From the NCBI GenBank assembly GCA_007922225.1, contig ML679961.1, positions 72,396,890 through 72,460,889 of the forward strand: 64,000 nt of DNA, read 5' to 3'. Within the stretch, counting starts at the first letter, position 1; each line of letters opens with the position of its first letter. Below the pieces are notes generated by a model. That model had not been told where the DNA came from. It made no database searches and was given only the letters and a program-made list of their open reading frames with translations. The stretch comes from Emydura subglobosa (Eukaryota; Chordata; Testudines; Chelidae). Positions 1 to 12,520 of this stretch are shown piece by piece. The translations under genes and the position numbers were made by a program.

Positions 1-439
1 CTCCACTCAGTACTGCCAACCCTTGTGATTTTTATCATGAGTCTCACAATGTTTAGTATTTTTCAGAAAGTCCCAGCTCCTGAAGTTACATGACTATGTG
101 AAACTCTCAGCTTTCATTTAAGGAAAGAATAAGTTTCTAGCCCTTGAAGTTGTAGAGAAAATATTGAAAAAGTGACCCAGTTGCACCCTATAGCATCAGG
201 AACTAGAAGGCAAAGAAAAAGAATTGTAATTACACATATATAAAATGATTTTTAAGACAATCTGGTGATATTTTGGGTGCCTGACATGAATTTTGGGTGA
301 TTGGAATTGGCAATACTCCTCACTAGTCTTTACTTCTCAGTCCTGTGCCAGCTTTGTCATCCAAAATCTGGGGAAAAGGAGGAAGACAAAACCAGGATGC
401 AAAGAAATGTGATTCCCCAGCTTCTAAAATGTTAGATGC
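1..439. other. Unassigned non-coding sequence
   Basis: AT-rich sequence with no long open frame and no repeat that I recognise. It leads into the LINE relic that follows. Confidence 0.5.
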
Positions 440-1335
440 CATGACCAGTTTAAAAATAAAGGTACATTACAAAGTACATTCAAGAAAGAGCCTGGAACCA
501 TAACAAATTGACAACTAAAGTGAAAGTCCGTATTTATGAGACATGTTTAATCCAGTTTTCTGTATGGCTCAGAAACATGGATGCCTTACATCAGACATAT
601 CAAAAGACTAAACAGTTTCATATCAGATGCTTGCATAAAATTCTTTGAGTAAGATGGCAAGAGAAGGGGACAAATATGGAAGTGTTAAATCATGCTGGTA
701 TATCGTTCATGGTAATGTTGATGAGTAAGAAAAGACTCAGGTGGCTTGGACCTGTCAAGCAAATGCTGGATTACAGAATCCCGAAGAGTGTGCTGTAGTC
801 TGAAGCTCGCAAAGGGTCTAGAAAGAGAGGCAGACTGCTGCACAGATTTTGGGATGCTTGCCAAGATAACTTAGTATCCTTTGGAATCTCTGTGGATAAT
901 TGGAAAGAAGTGCAGACTGCTGTTCTGGTGGGTGGAGTCAGCTTGTAGATGGAGCGAGGCGTTGCGAGGCAGATTGGATCGAGCTTTCTGACTGGCCAGC
1001 ATCAGAAGAGGAAGGAGTCTGCTGCTCAGATTCAGAGCATTGTTAGTGTGTAGGTGTGCCCTCTCTGTGGACGGGACTGTCATGCATTGGACTCAGTAGC
1101 CATCCAAGAACTCATTGGCATATACTTCATGCTCTACAAAGAGCATTAGTGCCATTGATTGATCCAAGTCAGCCATCCTTCCAGTTGACCTTGTTTCATT
1201 ATTATTTATATATAGGCATGGAAGGATTAGATTTTTATTGGCAAATATCGGTAACTATTATGAGTCAAGTTCACCATACACATACAAACTGATGAAAAAA
1301 AAGTTACCATTGATGATGATAATAAAAAGGTACAG
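440..1335 (+). mobile_element. Decayed LINE, C-terminal end of the reverse-transcriptase ORF plus 3' tail
   Basis: Reading the plus strand across several stops and shifts gives the conserved C-terminal part of a non-LTR retrotransposon polyprotein: a WNHNKLTTKVKVRIYE block near 495-540, a degenerate match to LLYGSETW, then RLRWLGP near 737-760 and a RIPK block near 775-790. This is followed by a KRGRLLHRFWDAC-type stretch. A degenerate zinc-finger-like end (a PSLWTGLSCIGLSSHPRTH block, 1059-1115) follows, and the relic closes with a TGATGATGATAATAAAA tail at about 1306-1330, typical of a LINE 3' end. The clade is uncertain; elements of RTE-like type carry similar C-terminal blocks. It is 5'-truncated, has several in-frame stops and cannot encode a working protein. 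Confidence 0.7.
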
Positions 1336-2769
1336 ATGGGCAAAGTAAGAAAAATGCTACTTGACCATTTATTCGCGTTTGATTTAAGGATATTTATTTT
1401 ATATATTTTGAAATGAACTTGACAAGTTTTGGTTTATAAAAGTTAAAGCTTTATAACCATTAAATCTCAATGTCTGTCATTAAATAATTATTGTCTGACC
1501 CTCACATAATTTCCCACAACTGTGAAAATTAAAATGGATAAAAACTGGAGCAAAAAAACTTAAAAATATCAATATTTACCTGTCAAAATTATTTAAAAAA
1601 TTGAATTCTGCCAATCCTATTTATATACTGTATCTCAATTAAATGGTCCTTCATGTTAACAGGGTAAATTTGTTAAATATCAGATAGAGAATACAAACAG
1701 TTTTATTTTTTGCTCCACGGCAACATGTAATTCCCACTTAGTCTTAATCAACTCCCTTTTCTATTTTCACACATCTAAAATATATTAGGAGTGCCAATAT
1801 TTTCCCAATGATATTAACATAATTTGAAATCAGCTTGCACTATCTGGCTGGCTGGCTGGCTGACTTGCAACAAAGGGTTAAGTATTTTTCTTCTGTTCAG
1901 TAGGTGTTTTAATGGATTCAGTTACATGCTTTATTGAGCCAGTTATATCCATTTATTGACAGAGATGAGCAGGGATGGAAAGAGCTACTTTTGCTGTTCT
2001 CTACGTCAGAACCAAAGGAATGTACCATTAATCACAGGTGTGTGCTTTCTAGCATGTCATTACCTGCAGTGTTTTGGGCAACAAATTGTTATCCTAAGTG
2101 AATTTTCTACTTAAGCCTTACATTTCCTGGTGTAAGTAGATGGAAAATTGGTAAGGAGGGAAGATAGTTTTTGTGGGTGCTATAGCCCTGAACTTGCGAT
2201 CGGATTTGTGCGGATGGATGTCTATGCCATACTGCACAGGCATCCACCCATGCAAATTCAATCACAGGATCAGGGCCTAAAACAGGATCATTTGTTGAAA
2301 AGAGAATTGTTTACTTTCCTGGTGTCCTGCTGTTCTCTTTGTGATGTCCGAACAGAAACATCCCACTTAGGCTAAGTCTGTGGAAGTGAAATGCAACAGC
2401 AAAAAAGGCAAGTATTTGTGCACTTTGTTTCTTTTAAGATGCATGAAGATGGCCTTATGACATTTCAGTTACAAAAAGATCTGCTTTCTGAGTTTTTGTT
2501 GTTGTTGTTTGGTTGGTTGGGTTTTTTTAACATTAAGAATGTCACATTCCAGATATGACCCTTATATTTAGGAGAACTTCAGCAAGTTTTTGAAGGACCC
2601 AGACAAAGGAGATTGTCCATCTCTGGTGGGCTTGATGACTAGTAGGGAATGCTATAAAAAAAATTCTGAAACTCAGGCAATGTCAGCATAATTTATGTTG
2701 CTCAGGGGTGTGTATTCCTAGAATGATGGACCTTCCTTCCTTATATGCCCTAAATTTAGTGACACCAGA
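1336..2769. other. Unassigned AT-rich sequence
   Basis: No gene or recognised transposon. It contains a short CTGG/TGGC tandem run at about 1845-1862. The 75-codon open frame at 2148-2375 has no recognisable domain and is treated as chance. Confidence 0.5.
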
Positions 2770-2925
2770 TGATCATTCTCTTCCTCCTTTTACTATCATT
2801 ACTATTATTCATATTACTGTAGTGTGCACTTGAGAATCAGGGACCCATTGCGCAAGATGCTCTGCAGACATTTAGCAAATAAGAGAGTTCCTGCTCCAGA
2901 GAGGTCACAATCTGACAGAATGAAT
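2770..2925 (-). repeat. Dispersed repeat family D, minus-strand copy
   Basis: Read on the minus strand this has the order 'cagattgtgacctc', 'gagcaggaact', 'gcaatgggtccctg' and then a run of AAT-rich triplets (ATTATTA-like on plus, 2795-2820). I recognise it as a short interspersed repeat common in turtle and crocodilian DNA, with a consensus resembling 'cagggactgtctttttgtt ... tagcacaatggggtcctgg'. The same family appears at 3205-3300, 12382-12520 and 39690-39806. I cannot give its formal name. Confidence 0.5.
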
Positions 2926-3204
2926 ACACCAGATGGATGAAATGAAGTGGATAAGGGTGGGTTGGGAGACTGAGAACAATAAAAAAAACTGAGTTTCAGT
3001 TAGAGTTAATTATCTTGACATTTTAATGATCTTTTTCCCTCCTGACTTATTGGGTGTGAGCTTACTCTATGCGGCAAAGATTAACACAAAAATCACTAGT
3101 TCACCTTGAACAACTGTAGTGGAAAAGATTTTTGCTGTGTTATATCAATCCTTTAACAATTTACATTATCTAAATATTAGGTCACAATTTATATTCAAGT
3201 TATA

Positions 3205-3300
3205 TTGTCAACCTTCTGGCACAGGGATCATGTTTTTCTATTTGCATTGTACAGGGCTTGGCACACTTTTGGACTCTGTAAAATAATAAAAAATAACTTG
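3205..3300 (+). repeat. Dispersed repeat family D, plus-strand copy
   Basis: Carries the family core ('ggcacagggatcatg ... ttgtacagggcttggcacac') and ends in an AATAATAAAAAATAA tail, consistent with a retroposed 3' end. It lies about 300 bp from the inverted copy at 2770-2925. Confidence 0.5.
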
Positions 3301-6300
3301 GCTCGAAACGGCTACGGTCTGAGTAGATGAAGTTACCTTATGGTCCATGTGTTAGGTGGCTGGTTATTGTCACAAATGCGCGCACACAACCATTCAGCCA
3401 GGAAGTGCAGCTGGTGATGTTTGTTTCATCTGCTAAAGCGCTCATTTCAAATCCTGTGTCTCCCCATTGTGTTTTTTCTCTGCATGTGGAGAAGCAGGGC
3501 TGTGAACTGAACACACCTTCTCTCTTTCCAGGAATATGCATTCTGGTTCTTTTGCCCTGATTTCAATTGGCATTCATATTATGGAATTCACCTAGGGGAA
3601 GTTTACATGTTTGTTTTTGCTTCAGGAACAGCTAGGTGGTGTACAATATAAATTGTGTATGAGAACAACCAAATTACATTTTAGTGCTTTTACTTGGCAC
3701 TGGAGACAAGGGGGACACTCGATATTGCAAACCCTGATTTCCCTCTCCAACCTCCCAAGATCTGTAAATACAACTCCTGAGTTCTAATTCTCCTCTGATT
3801 TTCCTCCTAACCAACAAACTTACCTTCCTTTCACGTGAGGAAGACAAACTTCTTAACACACTTCATTCCTTGTGGAAATAAAAGGCAGAACTCTCAATTA
3901 CTGAAGGAGGAGATAGAGAGGATGGAAAATGGAACTTTCAGAAAGCTCTTCCAATCCCACTTTCTCCATTCAAATATGCATGAGGCAATGAGGCAGATAA
4001 ATTGTTCCGCTATTTTACAATATCTGTCCCTGCTCTCTCCTCCACGTGTGCATGCAGCAAGCACTTGCCATCACATTGTGACCTTGGGAAAGTTATTCAT
4101 TTGCCACTGGAATCATCTGTAATAAACGATTTGTGCATGTTGCATTTACTGAAGGAAAATTATTTTTTTCTTTGTATTATTGAGTGATTTTAATTTTGAA
4201 CACATCTTTCTATTCCTTGGGCTTTCCACATGGAATCAGAAGGCAAGTGTTTTAGAAAGTGAAAGATTCTTGTCTCCTTTTCTGAGAGTCCTGAGAGATG
4301 AGTGGTATTCACCTCTCTTTTTGTTTATTTCCTTTTTCACTCTGAAGTATTCTTAATGAGGCTTTTTAGCTTTTTACCAAACTCAGATGCGCTGGGGCTC
4401 AAACTTGCTTTAGATTACAGCTGGGATTTTGTCAGGCAGGAATATGAAGCAGTGCCTGGAACTGTCACATTCTGGTATGATGAATCCATCCCGACCACTG
4501 TGCTTCCAATGCAGCATGTGCTATTTAGATGGGAGATGTTTGTCATAGTGCTTGGATACCATGGTGTTTTGACACAAAGTGAGCCAGCTGTGTTCTATAC
4601 AGCTGGCTCAGAAGAGCACTTTCTTCTGATGAACCCATCACTGCAGCATAGTGAAGAGGTTGTTTCCCCAGATGGCTGGTTCAGAAGAATCATATGCTCT
4701 GGGAATCCATGCCAGGAGCCTGGCGAGAAAAGGCTAGTTGTTTTTCCATGCGGCCAATCCAGGAGATGCCAACTCTTGCACTGGGCCATGATTCTGTGGC
4801 ACTGAATTTGCTACATGTTCCACCCCCACATCATAGCAGAATCTAAGCTTCTTTTCTTTTTAAATTAAGGTTCCGGCCCTTCTGATTGCAAAGAAAAACT
4901 TCCAAATGTGAACTGATGCAACACCATATGCCTGAATCTACAGACAGACAGCATGAACCAATGGCTGAGCATGGCATATATACTGCCTCTGTTATCACGG
5001 TGAAATGTTAACTCTAATGCCTAAAGACTACAACTTAAATGTTGACATTGTTTGCTCTTTTTAATCAGGCACATCTAGCTAATATGCTTGAGTCTGCAAA
5101 ACAGGGCTAGAAATGTCATAAGAATGGCCTTTCTAGTGATATTTTGGTATTTCAGCTCGTGGTCTCTGTCAGAACCTAGAAAGCACAGAGGTGCACAAAA
5201 TTGAAAAATAATGATAGTAAAAATTGTTCACTTCCTTCGGATCCTTGGTAGAATTTTTAAGGTCCAGTTCAAATTGGGGGAGATTTGGGTGCCCTGTTAG
5301 TTTATCCAGGCTGGTTCCTCCACCCTCAATGGAATCAGTATTTGCCAAAAAGTCCTGCTTTTTGGAGGAAAATATTGTTTTCTTCACGTTTTGTTAGCCA
5401 AAGAGAAAGCACAAACCAAGGCAAAGGATCCTTTGAAAACTAATATATCACCTCTGCAGTAGTCATTAAAGTTTTAAAGGAAATTTTAATTACAAAAGAA
5501 AGGAGGAGCAATATGTTTTTACTTTGCTCCATCTCTATAAAAACTACTGTTGGTCCATGTAATTAAAGGCCCACATCAACCCAAATCCTTAATACCATAT
5601 CTATCAAACTAAACAATATTGTGAAGGAAAAAGGTTCGCTGGGCAGAGCAAATAACAGGTTGAGATTAAAGACGCTGATCATCTGCTGGCCTGATTGATT
5701 CTATCCCTGTGTTAGTGAGCTCCTTTTAACTCTCCTTTTAACATGGTGTCTGAAAATGGCTGCAGGCTGAAAAGAACGGAGGGGTGTCTGTGTAACTCTT
5801 CCTTGCTTTAAGGCTTTATCTAAGGAAAGTCATTGTACCTATCCTTGGGAAGAAGCTCCCAGTACATCAGTCGTAGGTGACATCCAAGATCAGGTGACCT
5901 CTTGTTACAGCCCTGCTGATTTTATTATTGCCTGCTTAAGTCGAGTGGCAGTCTGCAAGCTATGTAATCTTTGCCAGTGCTGAGCTAGCAAGGCAATCAT
6001 GTGGCCTTTTTGTCTTGGCTAAAATGGTTGATTTTCTATGATGCTCATGGGCCCTTCTGAACTAATTTTGCACAGGCCAGGTCAGTGTGCAGCCAGCCTT
6101 CACACCTGGGGCCAAAAGGAGGATCCCACATACAGCTGTGCCCAAAGAAAGACAATGTCACACGCCACTGACACTGCCCTCTGACCACATTTGATGGTGG
6201 TCTGAGGGCTCTTTACTTCACTGAGGAGACTGGGGCAAATTGGCTTGGCGAGCTCTGCTGCTGAAAAGACGTATAGCTGATCAAAAAAACGAAATTTCCA

Positions 6301-6924
6301 TCCCACAGAAAATGTTGGTATTTCATCAATAGTTGTCCTAAAAAAAAAATCAGGCCAAATGGTCAAAATATTAAAAATTCTTGGAAAAAGGAAGTTTTGA
6401 AAACTGTTCATTTGGAAATGGTGAAGCACGTCATTTTGCTCTACCTGAGCTGCTGTGGTAGACCTGCTGAGGAGCCCTGCCTATTGGAGAGCCTGGGGCA
6501 TCAGGCACTAAAACTACAGCTCCCACAAGGCACCCTGACAGCGCAGATGGATGCACAAATTAATGTTGAACCAAACTGAAACAAAACATTTCAATTGGAT
6601 TTTCATGATGGGGGAAATATTGACTTCGTGGGGACCACATTTTCCATTGAAAACACAGTTTGATGGATGATTCCCAACCAGCTGTAGGCATAAGTGTGTT
6701 CAGGCCATACATTGATCATAGAAACTGATCACAATATACAGCTAAATGGAAAGGGAAATGTGATAGAGTATGTACTCCACACTTTTGGAGATGATTAATG
6801 TGAGTCTGAGAGGCCAATTACTATGTGGGTGCACCTGGACGGTAAGGCCCTGCCTCATGAAGGATGAATTCCAGTGGGAGAAGGAGCTGGGTGGTGACTA
6901 TAAAGAAGGAAAGCATAGGTTAGA
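3301..6924. other. Unassigned non-coding sequence
   Basis: No gene or classifiable transposon was recognised in this 3.6 kb. The longest open frame, 4302-4805 (+, 167 codons), has no domain, no splice-like context and no codon pattern that I would trust. A perfect short hairpin sits within it at 4580-4610. Confidence 0.5.
4580..4610. repeat. Perfect 12-bp inverted repeat (hairpin)
   Basis: TGAGCCAGCTGT at 4580-4591 and its exact reverse complement ACAGCTGGCTCA at 4599-4610 are separated by the 7-base loop gttctat. About 75 bases downstream, 'ggctggttcagaagaa' near 4675-4690 echoes the right arm and its flank (ggctcagaagag), suggesting a local duplication. No function is assigned. Confidence 0.8.
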
Positions 6925-7500
6925 TTAGTAGATTCCAAGGCCAAAGTGTCCCGTTGCAATCATCTAGTCCGACTTCCAGTGTAACACAGGCCACAGAACT
7001 TCTCCAAAATAATTCCTAGAGCAGAGCTTTCGGAAAAATATCCAATCTTGATTTAAAAATTGTCAGTGATGAAAGTCCACCATGATCCTTGGTACATTGT
7101 TCTGATGGTTAATTATCCCCACTGGTAAAAATGTACACCTCATTTCTAGTCTGAATTTGGCTAACTTCAACTTCTAAACATTGGATTGTGTTATTCCTTT
7201 CTCTCCTAGACTGAAGAGCCTGTTAATAAATGTTTGTTCCCCATGCAGACACTTAAAGACTGTAATCAAGTCACACCTGAATATTCTCTTTGTTAAGCTG
7301 AATATATTGAGCTCTTTGAGTCTGTCACTTATAAGGCATATTTTCCAATCCTTTAATCATTCTCATGTCTCTTCTCTGAACCCTCTCCAATTTATCAGCA
7401 TCCTTCTTTGTGGGCACCAGAACAGGGCGATATTTCATCAGCGGTCATACTAGTGCCAAATTCAGAGGCAAAATACGCTCTCTTCTCCTACTCAAGATTC
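6925..7500 (-). mobile_element. CR1 LINE 3' fragment, old copy
   Basis: The plus strand reads as the complement of a CR1 3' end: 'caatcatctagtccgacttcc' at 6958-6978, followed by decayed CR1 ORF2 C-terminal coding sequence. Blocks such as 'cctgttaataaatgttt', 'cctctccaatttatcagc' and 'gggcaccagaacagg' correspond to the conserved LEKVQ/LFSLEKRR region of other CR1 copies in the window. It is 5'-truncated, full of stops and shifts, and older than the copy at 25506-26545. Confidence 0.75.
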
Positions 7501-10500
7501 CCCTGTTTTTGCAGCTCAGGATTGCATTAGATCTTCAGGCCATAGTGGAGGAATTGAAGGGATACAGTGAAGAATGGTGCAGTTTCTATTCTCTCCAGAT
7601 ACAGAGAGGAGAGACCAGGAGGATCAAGGAGGAAGCCCAAGGGAACAGTTGACCCTGGGATTCTCTCCTGAGTAGGAAAAGACTGGCAAGAGGCCAGGAA
7701 AGATTCAGAACTGTCATTGTTGGTGACCCCTGATAACAGAACAAGATGTGAAATTCCAGGGAGAGAGACCTTGACGGTGTTCAACTGAGAAACAGAGGGG
7801 GATGAATGTCAAGTCCAAGAAGGGCAGAAGGGGGTTTATATGTGTACATTATGGTTTTGGATGTGAAGAAGGGTGAACCTAGAGAAGTTGTGGGGAGAGC
7901 CTGAAAAAGAGGTTACAATAGCAAGAAGTCCAGGGAGGCTGCAGCAAGGAGTTTGACAGAGCAGACCTTGACCGCAGCTTATAACGTCCCTGTATTGGAA
8001 CCCAATGTAGAAGGTGAGTCAGGGTTCCCCATCAGCCACTGATAAGGTAGTGTGAGGCCCTGAGAAAGAAGACAAGGATGATTTAAAACCCTCAAGGAAG
8101 GGTGTGAGGACCAGCGAGTCATGCCTAAACTCCTTTTGTAAGGATGTTAGATGGTTATTTGTTGGACGTTACTACTTTGGAGGAGCGAGTCATGAGAAGA
8201 GGCGGACCACTGCAGGACTTGAGTGGCCATCAGCAGGGGGCATTAGGCAGAAAAGAGCTGCAACGCAAGGCCTACCTATGAGGGGGTGCCTACCAGTATG
8301 TCCACTCTTCTACAGGAAGCCAGCATTTAAATATGATCACCTTAGTAGGATGCCTACAAGTCAATACTTCAATGTGTATAAAGTGTTCTATGTGCTGATC
8401 TGAATTTACATATGTAGGATACAGATACACACATGCTTGAAAACCAGACTACAAATATGGTATCAGTGGGAGTTATGCCTAAGCAAGGATGAAGTAAAGA
8501 CTATAAATTCAATGGGAGTTTGAAATGAGTAAAGCCTGAAACTCAAGAGGAGTAATAATATAGGGCAAATCAATCTTTATGCCCATTCATTCTGTTTCGG
8601 AAAATGACAATTACAAGGTGTTTCTTTTGATGGACATTGATCTGAAAGGGAATAGACTGAGAGTGCCCCTCTAGTCATTTACACAGGTCGACAAGATAGT
8701 GGTAACTTGCAGTCCCTACTAACCTAGTCCTTAATCTAGCAAAACACTTAAGTGAAAGATTATAGTCCATTTTCAAGCCAGCAAGTTATTCATTTCACTG
8801 CAAGAGTTTGTTGTTCTTGTTATTGCTAAAAATAAATAAATAAATAAATAAAAAAGGCTTGGTTAATCTACCAGGCTTGGAGAGAGTTTAAATCCCATGT
8901 CTGCAAAATGTCAGCTTTAGGTAAGTCATGCACAAACTCTATTTAAATGAATGAGCCTATCACTGACTATGAGAAACCAAATGGGAAATACTATTTGGTA
9001 GTTAGAATAAAATGGTCTGTACGGCGAAGAATAGATTAGGCCACCTCACAGTCACTGAGCAGAGATAATAGGAGATGATATGAATGTGGAAATAGTAATT
9101 TGCGATGGGCCTCATAACACTTGCAGCATGTGTGAACAGGAAAAGCATGGCGGACCACTTCTTTCTTTCCTTATTTCATGTAAGATGTGCCCCAGGCACT
9201 TGCCAGGATGAGCTATCTTGTAGCTGACTTCTGCCCCCTAATGCATTGTGTAGAGAAGATTCTCTAAGCATCAGGGCATTGCATTAGCTGTAGCAATGTC
9301 TGGATTACTGCAGTCAGAAAGCAGGAATATGTACCCAAAATGCCAAAAAAGTGGCACTGGTCTCCTGGCCCTGCCTCTATTTGGGCATCCAAAAAGTGAG
9401 ACCCCCTTGGAAACATTCACCTAGCATCTCAGGTCATGTGTCTCTGCAGCTAGAAGATTTAATGTGTAAAGTGGTTGCTAGAAAGAGAAGCAAGAGAAGG
9501 AGATAAATCAGCTATGTAAATTATAAGCCAGATCAATACAGAAGGCTCCCTGGGAGAGACCTTCCCACGGGAGAAAGTTACATGCCAGTGGTGGCAATCC
9601 TATATTGATTATCAATGGCTGATCAGTCACAAGTGCATGCAGAGGGGGATAGGAGAAGAGCTGTGGCACTGAAGTCTCAATGAGATCGTGGGAAGGAGTC
9701 CTCAGAGAGTATTTTGGCTCTTTGTAGTTCAATATCAACTTTATAAATGTTATCTGTATCTCTGTGAACCAGGGATTTTTTGCTCACTGGTTGGCGTGGG
9801 GAGAAGTTACCGAACTCCCTCTATGGACTAAAATCAGTGCAGGATAATTACTACTGATTCTGGGACAAGTAAATAACTCCAGAGAAATACCACCCTCGTC
9901 CACCCCCAGATAAATTGCAAATACTGGTACAGGCCAGGTCCAGAGGCCCAGGACACAAAGAAAGGGTTTGTGGTATAAAAACTGAGATTAAATTGATGGA
10001 GGGCCCTCATTTTGATCCTACAAGCTGACATGAACCTTTCGCCAAAATGGTAAATGCCGCTGAGGGGCTGGGACCGGCCAGAGTCTCCGTATGGAAGATG
10101 GAGGACACTTGGTAAGCTTAAGTAACGTGTAGATTGTTTATTGATTTATGATGCGTTTTCTCTGTCCTAAATAAATGTACTTTGCTTTGAGACGACTGCC
10201 TGGTCTGTGGTAAAACATTATAATTGTTTCTGGAGAAACAGCAACACTTCAGATGCTGAGCTACATTAGACTCACTGGGATAATCACAATGAATTGCAGG
10301 GGGATTACAGCCTAAGTATCTGGTCTGGAGGGAAAGGAACATGAGTCCAGGCACATAAAGTGGTGATGGCTAGAGGCCTGAGACCTACGGGGACATACCT
10401 TGATCAGATCATGAAGATGTCAGATATGCAGTTACCCTAAAACGCTGATAGTCATCTCATGGGATTTTGGTTCTCTGTAGATTAAACACAGACCTGCAAG

Positions 10501-11469
10501 CACTTTCAATGCAATCTCAGACTTAGGTCTGAGTGGAGACTCATGAAAGCTAGGTAGCAAAACCATTCCTTGATACATATTTCTTTAAGTTGTTTTCTGG
10601 CTGTTTTATTCACATTAGAGGGACAAGCGGCTCAATCCATTGCCCCATAGAAATGTTTTCCCAAAGTCAATACACCACCACCATATTGTATTTACTCTGA
10701 ATGCCTTCATTTGCCACTGCCTAGAATTTGACTTTGTCTTTTACGCTTGTGTAAAGTAGGGCAAGATGTTACCAGAGCCAAAGGATAATGTTACTTACCC
10801 ATTTTGCATGTGGTGTAAATGACATCACCAAGTGCTCAGCTACAGTGAACCAGGCCCAATTTCTTTTTAATTTTCTTACCGTTTTTAAGGAACAAACTGT
10901 ATTCAAAGTTGCATTAACTCTGGATCTGAAGTTATCCTCTGCTCCCTGTCATAACATTTCCAACTTCTTAGGGTGCTTTGAAAATGCAAAATGATGTGTA
11001 AGTGCCAAGTACTATTACAGTTTCTCTATGCAAGAAGAAAACAAAACAGACAAAAACCATGACAGCCTTATCTGTAAAAGACCCATATAACTAATAAATA
11101 ATAGTATCAGTGAGATAATATGGTTATATGTTACTAAGTCATCCAATTATCCACTTGCCATTCATTAAAATGGAATTTGTGCAGGCCCCACAAATAAGAC
11201 AGCCTGGCACCATCAGTTCCTTTGTGCAATGGAGGGTCTAGCTTGAGTGTCTTTGTGTACAGAAAGGGAAACAGTTATACCTAGAATATGCCCTGTCAAT
11301 CTTGTCCACCCATTCCCCACATTCTGGATCTCCTAACCCCACAAACCGCCCTCCTTGAGGTCAGGTGGAATCAAGGGAGCAATGTTGCAAAGGCAGCTGA
11401 GTCCCATTTTAATGCAGACCAGAGAAATTCATGCACAGAATATCCTTTCTGCACATGAATGTCCATGGT
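7501..11469. other. Unassigned non-coding sequence
   Basis: About 4 kb without a supported gene or a classifiable transposon. A simple AAAT run lies at 8828-8855. The 99-codon open frame at 8104-8403 (+) shows no recognisable domain. Confidence 0.5.
8828..8855. repeat. Simple repeat (AAAT)n
   Basis: Six to seven tandem copies of AAAT/TAAA ending in an A run. Confidence 0.9.
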
Positions 11470-11765
11470 ATAGCCAGCACTTGTATTATTATGACCATTT
11501 TACAGATGTGTAAATTGAGGTACTGTGCAGTTAGTGGCCAAGATTTTCAAAAGATTTCCAATCAAATCAGTGGGAGCTGTGAGTGATGAGCATCTCTGAT
11601 AACCAAGCACAAGGCATCTCATGTTGGGCACCCAAAATCAGTGGCCACTTTTGAAAACTTGGGTTTAGGGAATTAAAATAATCTTAGAAGTGAGTCACAT
11701 GCAGAGCTGGGAATAGCATTTGACCTCAAGTTCCCTGCTCTAACCATTGGCCCACACACCCTCCC
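11470..11765 (-). mobile_element. MIR-like SINE, split by a MITE
   Basis: The left part ('gaccattttacagatgtgta', 11491-11510) is the complement of the MIR core 'cctcagtttccccatctgtaaaatggg'. The right part (about 11670-11765, with 'gcagagctggga' and 'ctctaaccattggccca') is the complement of the MIR 5' half, in which 'ggttagagca' and 'ccagctctgc' are diagnostic. The two halves are separated by the element at 11535-11665, which is therefore younger. Confidence 0.7.
11535..11665. mobile_element. Short palindromic MITE inserted in a MIR
   Basis: Inverted ends: TGGCCAAGATTTTCAAAAG at 11535-11553 against the complement of 'cacttttgaaaacttggg' at 11647-11664. It resembles the small nonautonomous DNA elements with 'ttttcaaaa' termini that are common in turtles. 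A possible short target duplication (TTAG/TTTAG) flanks it but is too short to be decisive. Confidence 0.65.
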
Positions 11766-12381
11766 TAGATAGGTAGGCTATATATATGCAACACTAATTT
11801 GGGCAGCCTTTTTGTAACAAATGACACCATTTTACTAATAGCAAGTATCACCAAGCTTTCTTCAATAGAATTACCTGTTACAGTGCATGAGGAGTGTCAA
11901 AAGAGCTTTCACCATGATTAGTGGGGTGACAGTGAATAACAAAAGAAGAAATGATAGTTTGCCACTTGTTATCAGATAATTGCTGCTTTCTTTGTACAGA
12001 ATGCTAATTTGTCAGGGAAAATCCCAGGGAACATTTCATTGTGGAGATACAAAAATCCTGTTCACTCACCTATGAGTGCCAGGCACCATACACTTTTCCA
12101 CTGGGCCAGACTGTGGCCTGGGCTGTGTACCTGTGCAGGGCATAAAGAGGAGGAAGAAACACCCCTTAGGCCCTTGCTCAGATCTTGTGTTCAGCCACAC
12201 ACATGTAAGTGAGTGTTGTGTGCCTGCTACTCCCCTTCTACTAACAAACTAGTGGGTAAGGAGTGGGTATAGCCTGGACTGGAGCCAGAGGGTTACTACT
12301 TCGCTACTGGAATTGGTCAGCAGCAAATTGTTGCACCCTCCTCCTTCCTGGAGCAATGTGGAGCAGAGAGTTTATTAAAGG
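11766..12381. other. Unassigned sequence
   Basis: Slightly higher G+C than the surroundings from about 12040 on. No gene or named repeat was recognised. Confidence 0.4.
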
Positions 12382-12520
12382 CTGGATTGTACATCTCTTG
12401 GTGCAGGGACAGACCTTCTTTTGGGTCTATGTTTGTACAGAGTCTAGCATAATATGGTCCTGGCCCAGGACTTGGGCTCTTAGGTGCTATAGGAGTGTAC
12501 GTAACAATTGTGCCTCTAGG
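12382..12520 (+). repeat. Dispersed repeat family D, plus-strand copy
   Basis: Core 'ggattgtacatctcttggtg' at 12382-12401, then 'gtttgtacagagtctagca' and 'atggtcctggcccagg'. It matches the family seen at 3205 and, inverted, at 2770 and 39690. This is the best preserved copy in the window. Confidence 0.6.

Noticed and set aside
4302..4805. 167-codon open frame as a possible exon or gene
   Set aside because: No recognisable domain, no clear splice context, and no support beyond length; frames of this size occur by chance in 64 kb of vertebrate DNA.
7410..7784. Open frames over and beyond the CR1 relic
   Set aside because: The first part is antisense CR1 sequence and the rest has no recognised domain.
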